DNA of 64,000 nucleotides from NCBI RefSeq assembly GCF_003268675.1, contig NZ_CP029378.1, forward strand, positions 6,138,001 through 6,202,000, read 5' to 3'. The notes below the pieces were generated by a model, which saw nothing but the letters and a program-made list of their open reading frames with translations, searched no databases and was not told where the DNA came from. Source of the stretch: Streptomyces bacillaris (GTDB lineage Bacteria > Actinomycetota > Actinomycetes > Streptomycetales > Streptomycetaceae). Shown here one piece after another: positions 35,601-45,006 of this stretch (the first letter of the stretch is position 1; each line of letters opens with the position of its first letter). A program made the translations under genes and the position numbers.

Positions 35601-36352
35601 GCCTGGCCGTACGGGTCATCCCCTGCCTGGACGTCGACAACGGCCGGGTCGTCAAGGGCGTCAACTTCCAGAACCTGCGCGACGCGGGCGACCCCGTCGA
35701 GATGGCCAAGCTGTACGACGCCGAGGGCGCCGACGAGCTGACCTTCCTCGACATCACCGCCTCCAGCGGCGACCGCGAGACGACGTACGACGTGGTCCGC
35801 CGCACCGCCGAGCAGGTCTTCATCCCGCTCACGGTCGGCGGCGGCGTCCGCACCCCCGACGACGTGGACAAGCTGCTGCGCGCCGGGGCGGACAAGGTCG
35901 GCGTCAACACCGCCGCCATCGCCCGCCCCGACCTCATCCGCGAGATCGCCGAACGCTTCGGCCGCCAGGTCCTGGTCCTCTCGGTCGACGCCCGCCGCAC
36001 CCCGGAGGGCACCTTCGAGGTCACCACCCACGGCGGCCGCAAGGGCACCGGCATCGACGCCGTCGAATGGGCCCACCGGGCCGCCGAGCTGGGCGCGGGC
36101 GAGATCCTGCTCAACTCGATGGACGCGGACGGCACGAAGGACGGCTACGACACCGAGATGATCGAGGCGGTACGCAAGCACGTCACCGTCCCCGTCATCG
36201 CCTCCGGCGGTGCGGGCCGCCTCGCGGACTTCGCCCCGGCGATCGACGCGGGCGCGGACGCGGTGCTGGCCGCGTCGGTGTTCCACTTCGGTGACCTGCG
36301 GATCTCCGAGGTCAAGGACGCGCTGCGGGAGGCGGGGCACCCGGTCCGCTGA
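35597..36352 (+). CDS. hisF: Imidazole glycerol phosphate synthase, cyclase subunit
   Basis: A 251-residue (beta/alpha)8 cyclase and partner of HisH. The N-terminal IPCLDVDNGRVVKG with D12 and the LNSMDADGTKDGYD segment hold the catalytic aspartates; IASGGAG binds phosphate. It is the last gene of the his operon. A 17-bp hairpin follows at 36368. hisG and hisE are not in this window. Confidence 0.97.
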   Translation: MSLAVRVIPCLDVDNGRVVKGVNFQNLRDAGDPVEMAKLYDAEGADELTFLDITASSGDRETTYDVVRRTAEQVFIPLTVGGGVRTPDDVDKLLRAGADKVGVNTAAIARPDLIREIAERFGRQVLVLSVDARRTPEGTFEVTTHGGRKGTGIDAVEWAHRAAELGAGEILLNSMDADGTKDGYDTEMIEAVRKHVTVPVIASGGAGRLADFAPAIDAGADAVLAASVFHFGDLRISEVKDALREAGHPVR

Positions 36353-36367
36353 GGACCTCGATCCCTT

Positions 36368-36409
36368 TCGGCGGTATCACCGGTCCGTGAAGACCGGTGA
36401 TACCGCCGA
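36368..36409 (+). terminator. Terminator of the his operon
   Basis: A perfect 17-bp stem (36368-36384 with 36393-36409) with an 8-base loop, 15 bases after hisF. There is no T tract, which is usual for this genus. Confidence 0.8.
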
Positions 36410-36551
36410 TGCGCGTCCACGGGCCGCACCGTGAGAGTGGCGACCGCCGACGAACGACGACGGCAGCCACGCGGCGCGCCCCGACAGCCCCCGGACGACG
36501 GGCCCTGGGCCTCGCGTGGTGTGGTTCCCGCCCCCACCGAGAGGATCCCCC

Positions 36552-37514
36552 GTGCCCCAGCACCTCCTCCCCGCACGCCGACAGGCCCCGCGCCCGAGCC
36601 GCCCCCGTACCTCCCGTACATCCCCGAGCCGCCCCCGTACGCTGACGGGTCTGCTGGCCGCCGCGGCGGCCACGGCCGGCCTCCTGCTCAGCGGCCTGGC
36701 CCCCGGCGCCCAGGCCGCCGTGGCCGCCGCCAACCCCTACGAGCGCGGTCCGGCCCCCACCAACGCCTCCATCGAGGCGAGCCGCGGCCCGTACGCCACC
36801 TCCCAGACCTCCGTCCCCTCGCTCGTCGCGAGCGGCTTCGGCGGCGGCACCATCTACTACCCGACCTCCACCGCCGACGGCACCTTCGGCGCGGTCGTCA
36901 TCTCGCCCGGCTTCACCGCCTACCAGTCCTCCATCGCCTGGCTCGGCCCGCGTCTGGCGTCCCAGGGCTTCGTGGTCTTCACCATCGACACCAACACCAC
37001 GCTCGACCAGCCGAACAGCCGGGGCCGCCAACTCCTTTCCGCGCTCGACTACTTGACCCAGCGCAGTTCCGTACGGAACCGGGTCGACGCGACCCGGCTC
37101 GGGGTGATGGGCCACTCGATGGGTGGCGGTGGCTCCCTCGAAGCCGCCAAGAGCCGTACGTCGCTGAAGGCGGCGATCCCGCTGACCGGCTGGAACACCG
37201 ACAAGACCTGGCCCGAACTGCGCACGCCCACGCTGGTGGTGGGAGCGGACGGCGACACGGTCGCCCCGGTCGCCACGCACTCGAAACCGTTCTACGAGTC
37301 GCTGCCCGGCTCGCTGGACAAGGCGTATCTGGAACTGCGGGGCGCATCGCACTTCACGCCCAACACGTCCAACACGACGATCGCGAAGTACAGCATCTCG
37401 TGGCTGAAGCGCTTCATCGACAGTGACACCCGCTACGAGCAGTTCCTCTGCCCGGTCCCGCGGCCGAGCCTCACCATCGCGGAGTACCGGGGCACCTGCC
37501 CGCACACGTCGTAG
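36552..37514 (+). CDS. Secreted cutinase/polyester hydrolase (PETase-like)
   Basis: A 320-residue alpha/beta hydrolase with an Arg-rich signal region and hydrophobic core (LTGLLAAAAATAGLLLSG), cut before ANPYERGP, the mature start typical of Thermobifida cutinases. The triad is S189 (GHSMGGG), D235 (GADGDT) and H267 (ASHFTPN). A C300-C316 disulfide closes the C-terminus. F121 occupies the oxyanion/aromatic-clamp position that is usually Tyr, and W214 is the clamp Trp. R263 takes the place of an Asp that binds calcium in Thermobifida enzymes, while D233 and the last site Glu (EYRGTC) remain. It should hydrolyse cutin-like and other polyesters. GAGAGGA precedes the GTG. Confidence 0.93.
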   Translation: MPQHLLPARRQAPRPSRPRTSRTSPSRPRTLTGLLAAAAATAGLLLSGLAPGAQAAVAAANPYERGPAPTNASIEASRGPYATSQTSVPSLVASGFGGGTIYYPTSTADGTFGAVVISPGFTAYQSSIAWLGPRLASQGFVVFTIDTNTTLDQPNSRGRQLLSALDYLTQRSSVRNRVDATRLGVMGHSMGGGGSLEAAKSRTSLKAAIPLTGWNTDKTWPELRTPTLVVGADGDTVAPVATHSKPFYESLPGSLDKAYLELRGASHFTPNTSNTTIAKYSISWLKRFIDSDTRYEQFLCPVPRPSLTIAEYRGTCPHTS

Positions 37515-37672
37515 AACGGCCCTTCCGGCGGCTCCGGCTGAGGCCCCGGCTCCGGCTCCGGCGCTGTGCCCGCGCACAGCGCCGGAGCCGTCCGGCTGGG
37601 AGTCCGCACCGCTCGGGCGGGTGACCGGACGCGCGCCTTCCACGGTCGCCCGGGCGACCGTACGGTGCCGAC

Positions 37673-40600
37673 GTGACCTCATCGACGACCGTGCGCAGTC
37701 CGCACCGGCTGTACGGCCGCGGCGGCGAACTGGCCATCATTCAGGGTCTGTTGACCCGGCTGCGGCAGGGCGACGGTGGTGCGCTCGTCCTGGCGGCCCC
37801 GCCCGGCCTCGGCCGTACGGCGCTGCTGCGCGAGGCGGCGGCCGCGCATCGGTCGCGGGGGCCGGTGCTGTACGGGACGGCGTCCGCTGCCGGGACCGGC
37901 GCTGCTGCTGCCACTGCCACTGCCTCGGCTGACCGCGCCGGGCCGGCCGACTGCGCCGGGTTGGGCGACGACACCGGGCCGGCCGACTGCGCCGGGCCGG
38001 TCAACCGGGCTATCCCGGTCAACCCAGCTGCCCCGGCCGACCGTGCTGGCCGCGTCGCCCACGCCGGGCTGACCGACCACGCCGCGCGCGCCACCCACGC
38101 CGCGTCGGCCGACCGTCCCCGGCCGGTCCCTGCGCCCGAGCCCCACACCTCCGAACCCCTCACCCCCGAGGAACTGCTCGTCCGGCTCAGGGGCGAGAGC
38201 ACCGGCCGGCCGGTGCTGGTCTGCGCCGACGACGTGCACGTCTGGGACCCGGCCTCCCGCACCGCCCTCGCCGCCGCAGCCCGCCGCCTCGGCCCGGGCA
38301 GCGGGGTGGGGATCCTCATCGCGGCCGACGACGGCCCCGCCTTCGCCGGGCTGCCCACCCGCCGTCTCGGCCCGCTGGACGAGGACGCGTCGGCCGCGCT
38401 CCTGGACCGGCTGGCGGGAGCCGGAGCCGGGGCGGGAGCCACCACGGGCCCGCTCGACCCGGTCGTCCGCGCCGAGCTGCTGCGGGAGGCGGCGGGGAAC
38501 CCCCGCCTCCTCGCCGGGCTCCTCGGCCACCTCACACCCGGCCAGCTCACCGGCCGCGCCCCGCTGCCCTGTCCGCTGCCCGGCGCCGAAGGGGTGCTGG
38601 AGGCGTACGCGTACCGCCTGGACACGCTCCCCGCGCCTGCCCGGGCCCTGCTCCTGCTGGCCGCCGCGGCCCAGGAGCACGAGCCCGTCGGCGCGGGGGC
38701 GGACGCGCTGCTCCTGCTGCGCGCAGGCACCCGGGCCGGGCTGCCCCGGGACTTCCTGGACGACGCGCTGTTCGGTCCCGCCGCGACCGAGGGGCTGCTG
38801 CGACGGGCGGGGAGCCGGGTCCACTTCAGCCCGCCCCTGGCCGCCCGCGCGGTCCTGCACCACACGCCCCCGGCCCGCCGCCGCGCCGCCCACGAGCTGC
38901 TCGCCGTGCTGCTGGGGGAGGCGGGCGGCCGGGCCGGAACGCTCGCCGCCCTCGCCCAGCGGGCCTGTGCCGCGCCGGGCCCGGACCACGCGCTCGCCGC
39001 CCGGCTGGAGGCGGCGGCCACCACCCCGTACTCCCACGCCGAACGCTCCTCCGCCCTGGCCCGTGCCGCCGCGCTCACCCCTGATCCACCGCTGCGCTCG
39101 GCCCGGTTCGCCGCAGCCGCCGAACAGGCGGCCCACGCAGGCGACCCGGACCGGGCCCGCGCCCTGCTGGCCCGCACGGCCGCCCCGGCGGGAACGGGGT
39201 CCGGCCATGGCCCTGCGCCTCTGGCGGGTGGGCCGGGGCTCGCCCCCTACGTCCACGGGCTGCTCGCCCTGCGCTCGGGCCCCGCCGTCGACGGGTACGA
39301 AGCTCTCCTGGCCGCCGCCGCGCTGCTCGGGCCGCACGATCCCGGCCGGGCCCTCCACGCGCTGCTCGGGGCCGCCGATGCCGCCTGGGTGCGGGGGGAC
39401 GCGGTCGGGTACCTGGAGGCCATGGGGCGCGTCGACCCCGCCCCGTACGGCGACGCCTTCGCCTCCTACCGGGCGGGCATGTGCGCCGTGCTCGCCGGGC
39501 GGACCGCCGAGGGCCACGCGCTGCTCCGGCGCTGCCTCGACCCGGACGGGACCGCCGAGGGCCATTCCCTCCTCCGCCGGTCCATCGACCCGGACGGGAC
39601 ATCCGGCCCCGCCGGTCTCCTCCGGGCCGGAGCCGCCGCGCTCGTTCTCGGGGAGGTGGCCGCCGCCTGCCGCATCGGGGCGCGGGCGCTCGGGGCCGTA
39701 CGGGCCAAGGGGCCTGAGGCGTTGCTGCCGCAGGCTCTGGAGTACCTCGCCTACGCGGAGCTGCGGGCCGGGCTGCACGCGGCGGCCCGGGCCCATGCCC
39801 TGGAGGGGCTGCACGCCGCACGGCGGACCGGGCAGCCCAACAGCTCCGTCCGGCTCCATGCCGTCCTGGCCCTCGCCGCCTCCGTCGAAGGGCCCGCCGA
39901 GGCCTGCGCCGCCCACTGCGACGCCGCGCTGGCCGGTGCCGTACCGCACGGGCTCGCCCAGCCCGCGACCCTCGCCACCTGGGCACGTGCCCGCGCCGAC
40001 CTGGCCGCCGGGCGGCCCGAGGAGGCCGCCGCCCGGCTCGGGCCGCTCGTACGCCCCGGGCCCCGGCAGGGGCACTTCGCCGTCCGGATGCTCGCCGTGC
40101 CCTGTTATGTCGAGGCCGTCGTCCTCGGTGGGCGGGGTGGTCAACTGCCTTCCATCATCGATGAGTTCGCTGCCTGGGCCGACCGGACCGCCGATCCCCA
40201 GGCCCCCGCCCAGCTCGCCCGCTGCCGCGCCCTGCTGGCCCCCGCCGACGAGGCCGACGCGCGGTACGCGGAAGCCCTCGCCCATCACGACCGGGCGGGC
40301 GGCGACTTCGAACGGGCCCGCACCCTGCTCCTGTACGGGCAGTGGCTGCGCCGCCGTCGGCGCACCCGCGAGGCCCGGACCCCGCTGCGCGACGCCCTCG
40401 TCGCCTTCCAGCGCTGTTCGGCCCGCGCCTGGGCCGAGCGGGCGGGCGGGGAGTTACGGGCGGCGGGGGAGCCGGTCGCCGGGGCGGTACGGGACACGGG
40501 CGGCGGGGTGCTCTCCGTGCTCACCCCGCAACAGCAGCGCATCGCCCGCTGCGTCGCCGAAGGGGCCACCAACCGCGAGGTCGCGCTCCGGCTCTCGCTC

Positions 40601-40756
40601 AGCCCGCGCACGGTCGACCACCACCTCCGCAACGTCTTCGCCGCCCTCTCCATCCGCTCCCGCACCGAACTGGCCCGGCTGCTCGGCCCCCAGACGTCCC
40701 AGATGCCTCGGACGCCCCGGACGTCCCAGAGTCCCCAGAACCCGCAGCGGCCATGA
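37673..40756 (+). CDS. Large LuxR-family (LAL-like) transcriptional regulator
   Basis: A 1027-residue protein: N-terminal NTPase region (Walker-A-like APPGLGRTA has R48 where Lys is expected; Walker-B-like VLVCADDVHVWD), a long TPR-like Ala-rich middle, and a C-terminal LuxR helix-turn-helix (LTPQQQRIARCVAEGATNREVALRL to VDHHLRNVFAAL). Residues about 75-150 are a low-complexity tract of five-residue type repeats (ADRAG, ADCAG). A 48-base exact-phase duplication at 39503-39598 repeats TAEGHxLLRRxxDPDG. The in-frame TTA codon at 40454-40456 suggests bldA control. Target genes are unknown. Confidence 0.88.
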   Translation: MTSSTTVRSPHRLYGRGGELAIIQGLLTRLRQGDGGALVLAAPPGLGRTALLREAAAAHRSRGPVLYGTASAAGTGAAAATATASADRAGPADCAGLGDDTGPADCAGPVNRAIPVNPAAPADRAGRVAHAGLTDHAARATHAASADRPRPVPAPEPHTSEPLTPEELLVRLRGESTGRPVLVCADDVHVWDPASRTALAAAARRLGPGSGVGILIAADDGPAFAGLPTRRLGPLDEDASAALLDRLAGAGAGAGATTGPLDPVVRAELLREAAGNPRLLAGLLGHLTPGQLTGRAPLPCPLPGAEGVLEAYAYRLDTLPAPARALLLLAAAAQEHEPVGAGADALLLLRAGTRAGLPRDFLDDALFGPAATEGLLRRAGSRVHFSPPLAARAVLHHTPPARRRAAHELLAVLLGEAGGRAGTLAALAQRACAAPGPDHALAARLEAAATTPYSHAERSSALARAAALTPDPPLRSARFAAAAEQAAHAGDPDRARALLARTAAPAGTGSGHGPAPLAGGPGLAPYVHGLLALRSGPAVDGYEALLAAAALLGPHDPGRALHALLGAADAAWVRGDAVGYLEAMGRVDPAPYGDAFASYRAGMCAVLAGRTAEGHALLRRCLDPDGTAEGHSLLRRSIDPDGTSGPAGLLRAGAAALVLGEVAAACRIGARALGAVRAKGPEALLPQALEYLAYAELRAGLHAAARAHALEGLHAARRTGQPNSSVRLHAVLALAASVEGPAEACAAHCDAALAGAVPHGLAQPATLATWARARADLAAGRPEEAAARLGPLVRPGPRQGHFAVRMLAVPCYVEAVVLGGRGGQLPSIIDEFAAWADRTADPQAPAQLARCRALLAPADEADARYAEALAHHDRAGGDFERARTLLLYGQWLRRRRRTREARTPLRDALVAFQRCSARAWAERAGGELRAAGEPVAGAVRDTGGGVLSVLTPQQQRIARCVAEGATNREVALRLSLSPRTVDHHLRNVFAALSIRSRTELARLLGPQTSQMPRTPRTSQSPQNPQRP

Positions 40757-40883
40757 CGGGCGGATGGACGGGTGGTTGCGAGACCGTGATGACAAGTTCC
40801 GCGCAGACCCCTAGGTACCGACCGGGCGGTATGCCATTCTGCGGGCGTCAGGATCGCCCGGCCGATCTCCGGTGGAGGCCGCC

Positions 40884-42350
40884 ATGCCCCAGCTCGTCCG
40901 TCCGCGGTTCGCGGTGCTGCACGGCACCCACCCCGCGGCGCCGTTGCCCCAGCGCTTCCGTTCCCTGGCCGACCGCGAGGCCGTCGAGGTGCTGCACCGG
41001 GCCGCCCGGGTCCTCGTGGCCTCGCTCCCGGCCCTCACCGACCGGCTCGTGGAGGCCCTGTACGAGCAGGAGCCCGGCTACCGGGCGGCCATCGACGCGG
41101 ACCGGTCCGAGGTCTGGCAGGAGGTCCACCACTCCCTGCGCCACAACGTCGGCTCGCTGCTCCAGCCCAAGGAGTTCCGCGACGCCGCCCACCGCACCTC
41201 CCGCTGGATCGGTGAGATCCGCGCCGGACAGGGCGTCCCGCTCGACGCCGTCCTGCACGCCTTCCGGATGGGCGGGGCGATGGTCTGGCAGGACCTGGTC
41301 GACGAGACGGCCCGCCGCGACCCCGACGACGTACGGCTGCTCGTCCACGTCGCCGCCGATGTGTGGAACTTCGTCGACGAGCACTGCGGCATCGTCGCGG
41401 ACGCCTACCGGCAGGCCGAGCGCCGGCTGACCTGGCAGCGCGAGAACCGGCAGCGGCTGGTGATCGCGGCGCTGCTCGACGGGACCGCCCGGATCGCGGA
41501 CCTCAGCGACGCGGCGGCCATGCTCGGCCTGCCGGAACAGGGGCGGTACGCGGTGCTCGCGGTCGCCTCCGTACGGCGCGGCGACCCCGGCCCCGTACGG
41601 CAGTCCCAGCCGGAACCCGTCCGGCCGCTGCTGAACCTGCCGTCCGCCCTGCCGCAGCCGCACGAGCCCCGGTACGGCCGGGCGGAGGCGGGGGTGGCGA
41701 CCGAGGCCCCGCTCCCGGGCGCCGCTCCGGAGGGGCCGCCCGGACCGGACGTCCGGGTGGCCGAGGCCCCGGCCCCGTACGCCGGACCTGCCGGGCCACC
41801 GGGCGCCGCCGCCCCCCTCTGGCACACCGGCCCCGACGCCGAGTTCGCCATCCTCCGGCTCACCGGCGAACCGGGTGACCCCGGCGAGCTGCACGCCATC
41901 GCCGCCGCGCTGGACGCCCCCGACGGGACCCGGGCCGGGATCGGCTCCGCCGTCGACGGGCTGGCCGCGCTCGGGGACGCCCGGCGGCTGGCGGAGACCG
42001 CGCTGCGGGCCTGTCCCGCCTCCGGGGGCACGGTCGTGCTCGACGAGCACCTCCCGGACGCCCTCGTCGTCTCCTCCCCGGCCCTCGGCTCCGCCCTCGC
42101 CGCCCGGGTGCTCGGTCCGCTGGACCGGCTCGACCCCGCGGACCGGAACGTCATCCTGGAGACCCTGACGGCCTGGCTCGACGCGGACGGCTCCGCCCAG
42201 CGGGCGGCCGCGCGGCTCTACTGCCACCGCAACACCGTCCTCAACCGGCTCCGCCGCTTCGAACAGCTCACGGGCCGCTGCCTCACCCGCCCCCGGGACG
42301 CCGTCGAGGTCTCCCTCGCGCTGGCGGCCCGGCGGCTCCTGGGCACGTAG
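40884..42350 (+). CDS. PucR-type helix-turn-helix regulator
   Basis: A 488-residue protein. Residues about 1-165 resemble the RsbR/PucR sensor-like N-terminal domain (VEALYEQEPGYRAAIDADRSE, LDAVLHAFRMGG). A Pro/Gly-rich linker (about 235-310) and a GGDEF-like PucR middle domain follow. The C-terminal PucR HTH has LETLTAWLDADGSAQRAA and CHRNTVLNRLRRFEQLTG. Ligand and targets are unknown. The ATG at 40884 follows GGAGG; a GTG at 40872 is possible but less well placed. It follows the LuxR-type gene by 127 bases. Confidence 0.88.
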   Translation: MPQLVRPRFAVLHGTHPAAPLPQRFRSLADREAVEVLHRAARVLVASLPALTDRLVEALYEQEPGYRAAIDADRSEVWQEVHHSLRHNVGSLLQPKEFRDAAHRTSRWIGEIRAGQGVPLDAVLHAFRMGGAMVWQDLVDETARRDPDDVRLLVHVAADVWNFVDEHCGIVADAYRQAERRLTWQRENRQRLVIAALLDGTARIADLSDAAAMLGLPEQGRYAVLAVASVRRGDPGPVRQSQPEPVRPLLNLPSALPQPHEPRYGRAEAGVATEAPLPGAAPEGPPGPDVRVAEAPAPYAGPAGPPGAAAPLWHTGPDAEFAILRLTGEPGDPGELHAIAAALDAPDGTRAGIGSAVDGLAALGDARRLAETALRACPASGGTVVLDEHLPDALVVSSPALGSALAARVLGPLDRLDPADRNVILETLTAWLDADGSAQRAAARLYCHRNTVLNRLRRFEQLTGRCLTRPRDAVEVSLALAARRLLGT

Positions 42351-42391
42351 AAGCCCCCGGACGGTCACATCCCCGGCTCCGCTACATCCCT

Positions 42392-43024
42392 CTACATCCC
42401 CAGCTCCGAGCGGTGCAGCCGGTCCACCGCCTCCTTCTCGCCCTCCACCTGCACATCCGCCGCGTCCTGCCGACCGAAGGCGAACAGCAGCAGCTCCGAG
42501 GGCTCCCCGGTCACCGTCACCACCGGGGCGCCCTTGTGGGCCACCGCCGTGCGGCCGTCCGGGCGGCGCAGCACCAGCCCCACCGGGGAGCGGCGGCCCA
42601 GCAGCCGGGCGGTCTTCTCGGTGTGCGACCAGAGGACATCCGCGAAGACCGGGTCCAGCTCGCGCCGCGACCAGTCCGGCTGGGCCCGGCGCACGTCCTC
42701 CGCGTGGATGAAGAACTCCACCGTGTTCGCCGCCTCGTCGATCTGCTTGAGGGACATCGGGGAGAACCGGGGCGGCCCCGTCCGGATCAGCTGGATCAGC
42801 TCCTCGTACGGCTTCGCCGCGAACTCCGCCTGCACCCGCTCCAGCCGGTTCTTCAGCGCGCCGATCACCAGCCCGCCCGCCGCGTCCGCCCGGCGCTCCC
42901 GGACCACCACATGGGCGGCGAGATCACGGGTCTTCCAGCCCTCGCACAGGGTCAGGGCCTCGGGACCGGCCGCCTCCAACAGATCGGCCAGCAGGAGACG
43001 TTCACGCTTCGCATGGGTCGACAT
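42392..43024 (-). CDS. TIGR03085-type (mycothiol maleylpyruvate isomerase-like) protein
   Basis: A 210-residue DinB/MDMPI-like protein. The N-terminus ERLLLADLLEAAGPEALTLCEGWKTRDLAAHVVVRERR matches the TIGR03085 group, with the metal-type histidine in AAHV; EFFIHAEDVRRAQP supplies a second His/Glu pair. Related proteins are mycothiol-dependent or metal-binding enzymes; the reaction here is unknown. The ATG at 43024 diverges from hisI, leaving 84 bases for both promoters. Confidence 0.85.
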   Translation of the reverse strand: MSTHAKRERLLLADLLEAAGPEALTLCEGWKTRDLAAHVVVRERRADAAGGLVIGALKNRLERVQAEFAAKPYEELIQLIRTGPPRFSPMSLKQIDEAANTVEFFIHAEDVRRAQPDWSRRELDPVFADVLWSHTEKTARLLGRRSPVGLVLRRPDGRTAVAHKGAPVVTVTGEPSELLLFAFGRQDAADVQVEGEKEAVDRLHRSELGM

Positions 43025-43108
43025 GCCCGCCAGCGTACGACCGTCGCCCGGGGTCCGCCCAGTGGACGTCCGCCCGGAGAGCCCCCACCGCCACGGCACA
43101 ATGGGCCC

Positions 43109-43489
43109 ATGACCAGCACGCCCGGCCCCACACCGCCCACCAGCCGCCTCGACCCCGCCATCGCCGCGCGCCTCAAGCGCGGCGCCGACGGTCTGGTCCC
43201 GGCCATCGCCCAGCAGTACGACACCGGCGAGGTGCTGATGCTCGGCTGGATGGACGACGAGGCGCTGCACCGCACCCTCACCACGGGCCGCTGCACCTAC
43301 TGGTCGCGCAGCCGCCAGGAGTACTGGGTCAAGGGCGACACCTCCGGCCACATCCAGCGGGTGAAGTCCGTCGCCCTGGACTGCGACGCCGACACCGTGC
43401 TGGTCAAGGTCGACCAGACCGGCGCCGCCTGCCACACCGGCGACCGCACCTGTTTCGACGCCGACGTCCTCACCCTCCTCGACAGCTAA
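43109..43489 (+). CDS. hisI: Phosphoribosyl-AMP cyclohydrolase
   Basis: A 126-residue monofunctional HisI (no HisE domain). It carries GEVLMLGWMDDEAL, YWSRSRQEYWVKGDTSGH and CDADTVL with CHTGDRTCF, the metal-binding Cys/Asp/His set. It opens the PR-AMP ring in histidine synthesis. It is outside the main his operon and 9 bases before trpE, so the two pathways share a transcript. CACAAT just upstream of the ATG may be the -10 of a near-leaderless transcript. Confidence 0.96.
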   Translation: MTSTPGPTPPTSRLDPAIAARLKRGADGLVPAIAQQYDTGEVLMLGWMDDEALHRTLTTGRCTYWSRSRQEYWVKGDTSGHIQRVKSVALDCDADTVLVKVDQTGAACHTGDRTCFDADVLTLLDS

Positions 43490-43498
43490 GGTCCGGCC

Positions 43499-44992
43499 AT
43501 GGATCTCGACACCTTCCGCAAGCTGGCCGTCGACCGGCGCGTCGTCCCCGTCAGCCGCCGCCTCCTCGCGGACGGCGACACCCCGGTCGGCCTCTACCGC
43601 AAGCTCGCCGCCGAGCGCCCCGGCACCTTCCTGCTGGAGTCCGCGGAGAACGGCCGCACCTGGTCGCGCTACTCCTTCATCGGCGTACGCAGCGCCGCCA
43701 CCCTCACCGCCCGCGACGGCGCGGCCCACTGGCTCGGCACCCCGCCCGTCGGCGTCCCCGTCGACGGCGACCCGCTGGACGCCCTGCGCGCCACCGTCGA
43801 GACCCTGCACACCCCGCGCGACCTGGTCGAGGACGCGGGGCTGCCCCCGTTCACCGGCGGCATGGTCGGCTACCTCGGCTACGACGTCGTACGCCGCCTG
43901 GAGAAGATCGGCGAGCACGGCGGCGACGATCTGAAGCTGCCGGAGCTGACCATGCTCCTCACCTCGGACCTCGCCGTGCTCGACCACCAGAACGGCACCG
44001 TCCAGCTGATCGCCAACGCGATCAACCACAACGACCTCTCCACCGGCGTCGACGAGGCGTACGCGGACGCCGTCGCCCGGCTCGACGCGATGGAGCAGGA
44101 CCTGCGCCGCCCGGTCGAGAACGCCCCCGCGGTCCTGCCCCCGTCCGAGCTGCCCCCGTACACCGCGCTCTGGGGCGGCGCGTCCTACCAGGAGGCCGTG
44201 GAGGACATCAAGGAGCGCATCCGGGCCGGGGAGGCCTTCCAGGTCGTGCCCTCGCAGCGCTTCGAGACCCCGTGCACGGCGAGCGCCCTGGACGTCTACC
44301 GGGTGCTGCGGGCCACCAACCCCTCCCCGTACATGTACCTCTTCCGCTTCGACGGGTTCGACGTCGTCGGCTCCAGCCCCGAGGCCCTGGTCAAGGTCGA
44401 GGGCGGCCGGGCGATGGTCCACCCGATCGCCGGGACCCGGCACCGCGGCGCCACCCCGCAGGAGGACCAGGCGCTCGCGGAGGAGCTGCTCGCGGACCCC
44501 AAGGAGCGCGCCGAGCACCTGATGCTCGTCGACCTCGGCCGCAACGACCTGGGCCGGGTCTGCGAGCCGGGCAGCGTGGAGGTCGTCGACTTCATGTCGA
44601 TCGAGCGCTACTCCCACGTCATGCACATCGTCTCCACCGTCACCGGCCGCGTCACCGAGGACCGCACCGCCTTCGACGTCCTCACCGCCTGCTTCCCCGC
44701 GGGCACCCTCTCCGGCGCCCCCAAGCCCCGCGCCATGCAGATCATCGAGGAACTGGAGCCGAGCCGCCGCGGACTGTACGGAGGCTGCGTCGGCTACCTC
44801 GACTTCGCCGGGGACTCCGACACCGCCATCGCCATCCGCACCGCCCTGCTCCGCGACGGCACCGCGTATGTGCAGGCCGGAGCGGGTGTCGTCGCGGACT
44901 CCGACCCGGTCGCGGAGGACAACGAGTGCCGCAACAAGGCCGCCGCCGTGCTGCGCGCCGTCCATACCGCCAACCGGCTCCACGACCGGTGA
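43499..44992 (+). CDS. trpE: Anthranilate synthase component I
   Basis: A 497-residue chorismate-using enzyme. The N-terminal LLES (45-48) is the tryptophan feedback-binding motif. Catalytic segments include GGMVGYLGYDVV, PSPYMYLFRF, PIAGTRHRG, LVDLGRNDLGRV, SIERYSHVMHIVSTV and GAPKPRAMQIIEELE. It makes anthranilate with a glutaminase partner (TrpG) that is not encoded here. No leader-peptide attenuator was seen, as hisI lies directly upstream. A Trp-associated membrane gene follows. Confidence 0.97.
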   Translation: MDLDTFRKLAVDRRVVPVSRRLLADGDTPVGLYRKLAAERPGTFLLESAENGRTWSRYSFIGVRSAATLTARDGAAHWLGTPPVGVPVDGDPLDALRATVETLHTPRDLVEDAGLPPFTGGMVGYLGYDVVRRLEKIGEHGGDDLKLPELTMLLTSDLAVLDHQNGTVQLIANAINHNDLSTGVDEAYADAVARLDAMEQDLRRPVENAPAVLPPSELPPYTALWGGASYQEAVEDIKERIRAGEAFQVVPSQRFETPCTASALDVYRVLRATNPSPYMYLFRFDGFDVVGSSPEALVKVEGGRAMVHPIAGTRHRGATPQEDQALAEELLADPKERAEHLMLVDLGRNDLGRVCEPGSVEVVDFMSIERYSHVMHIVSTVTGRVTEDRTAFDVLTACFPAGTLSGAPKPRAMQIIEELEPSRRGLYGGCVGYLDFAGDSDTAIAIRTALLRDGTAYVQAGAGVVADSDPVAEDNECRNKAAAVLRAVHTANRLHDR

Positions 44993-45006
44993 GGCCGTGA
45001 GGGATA

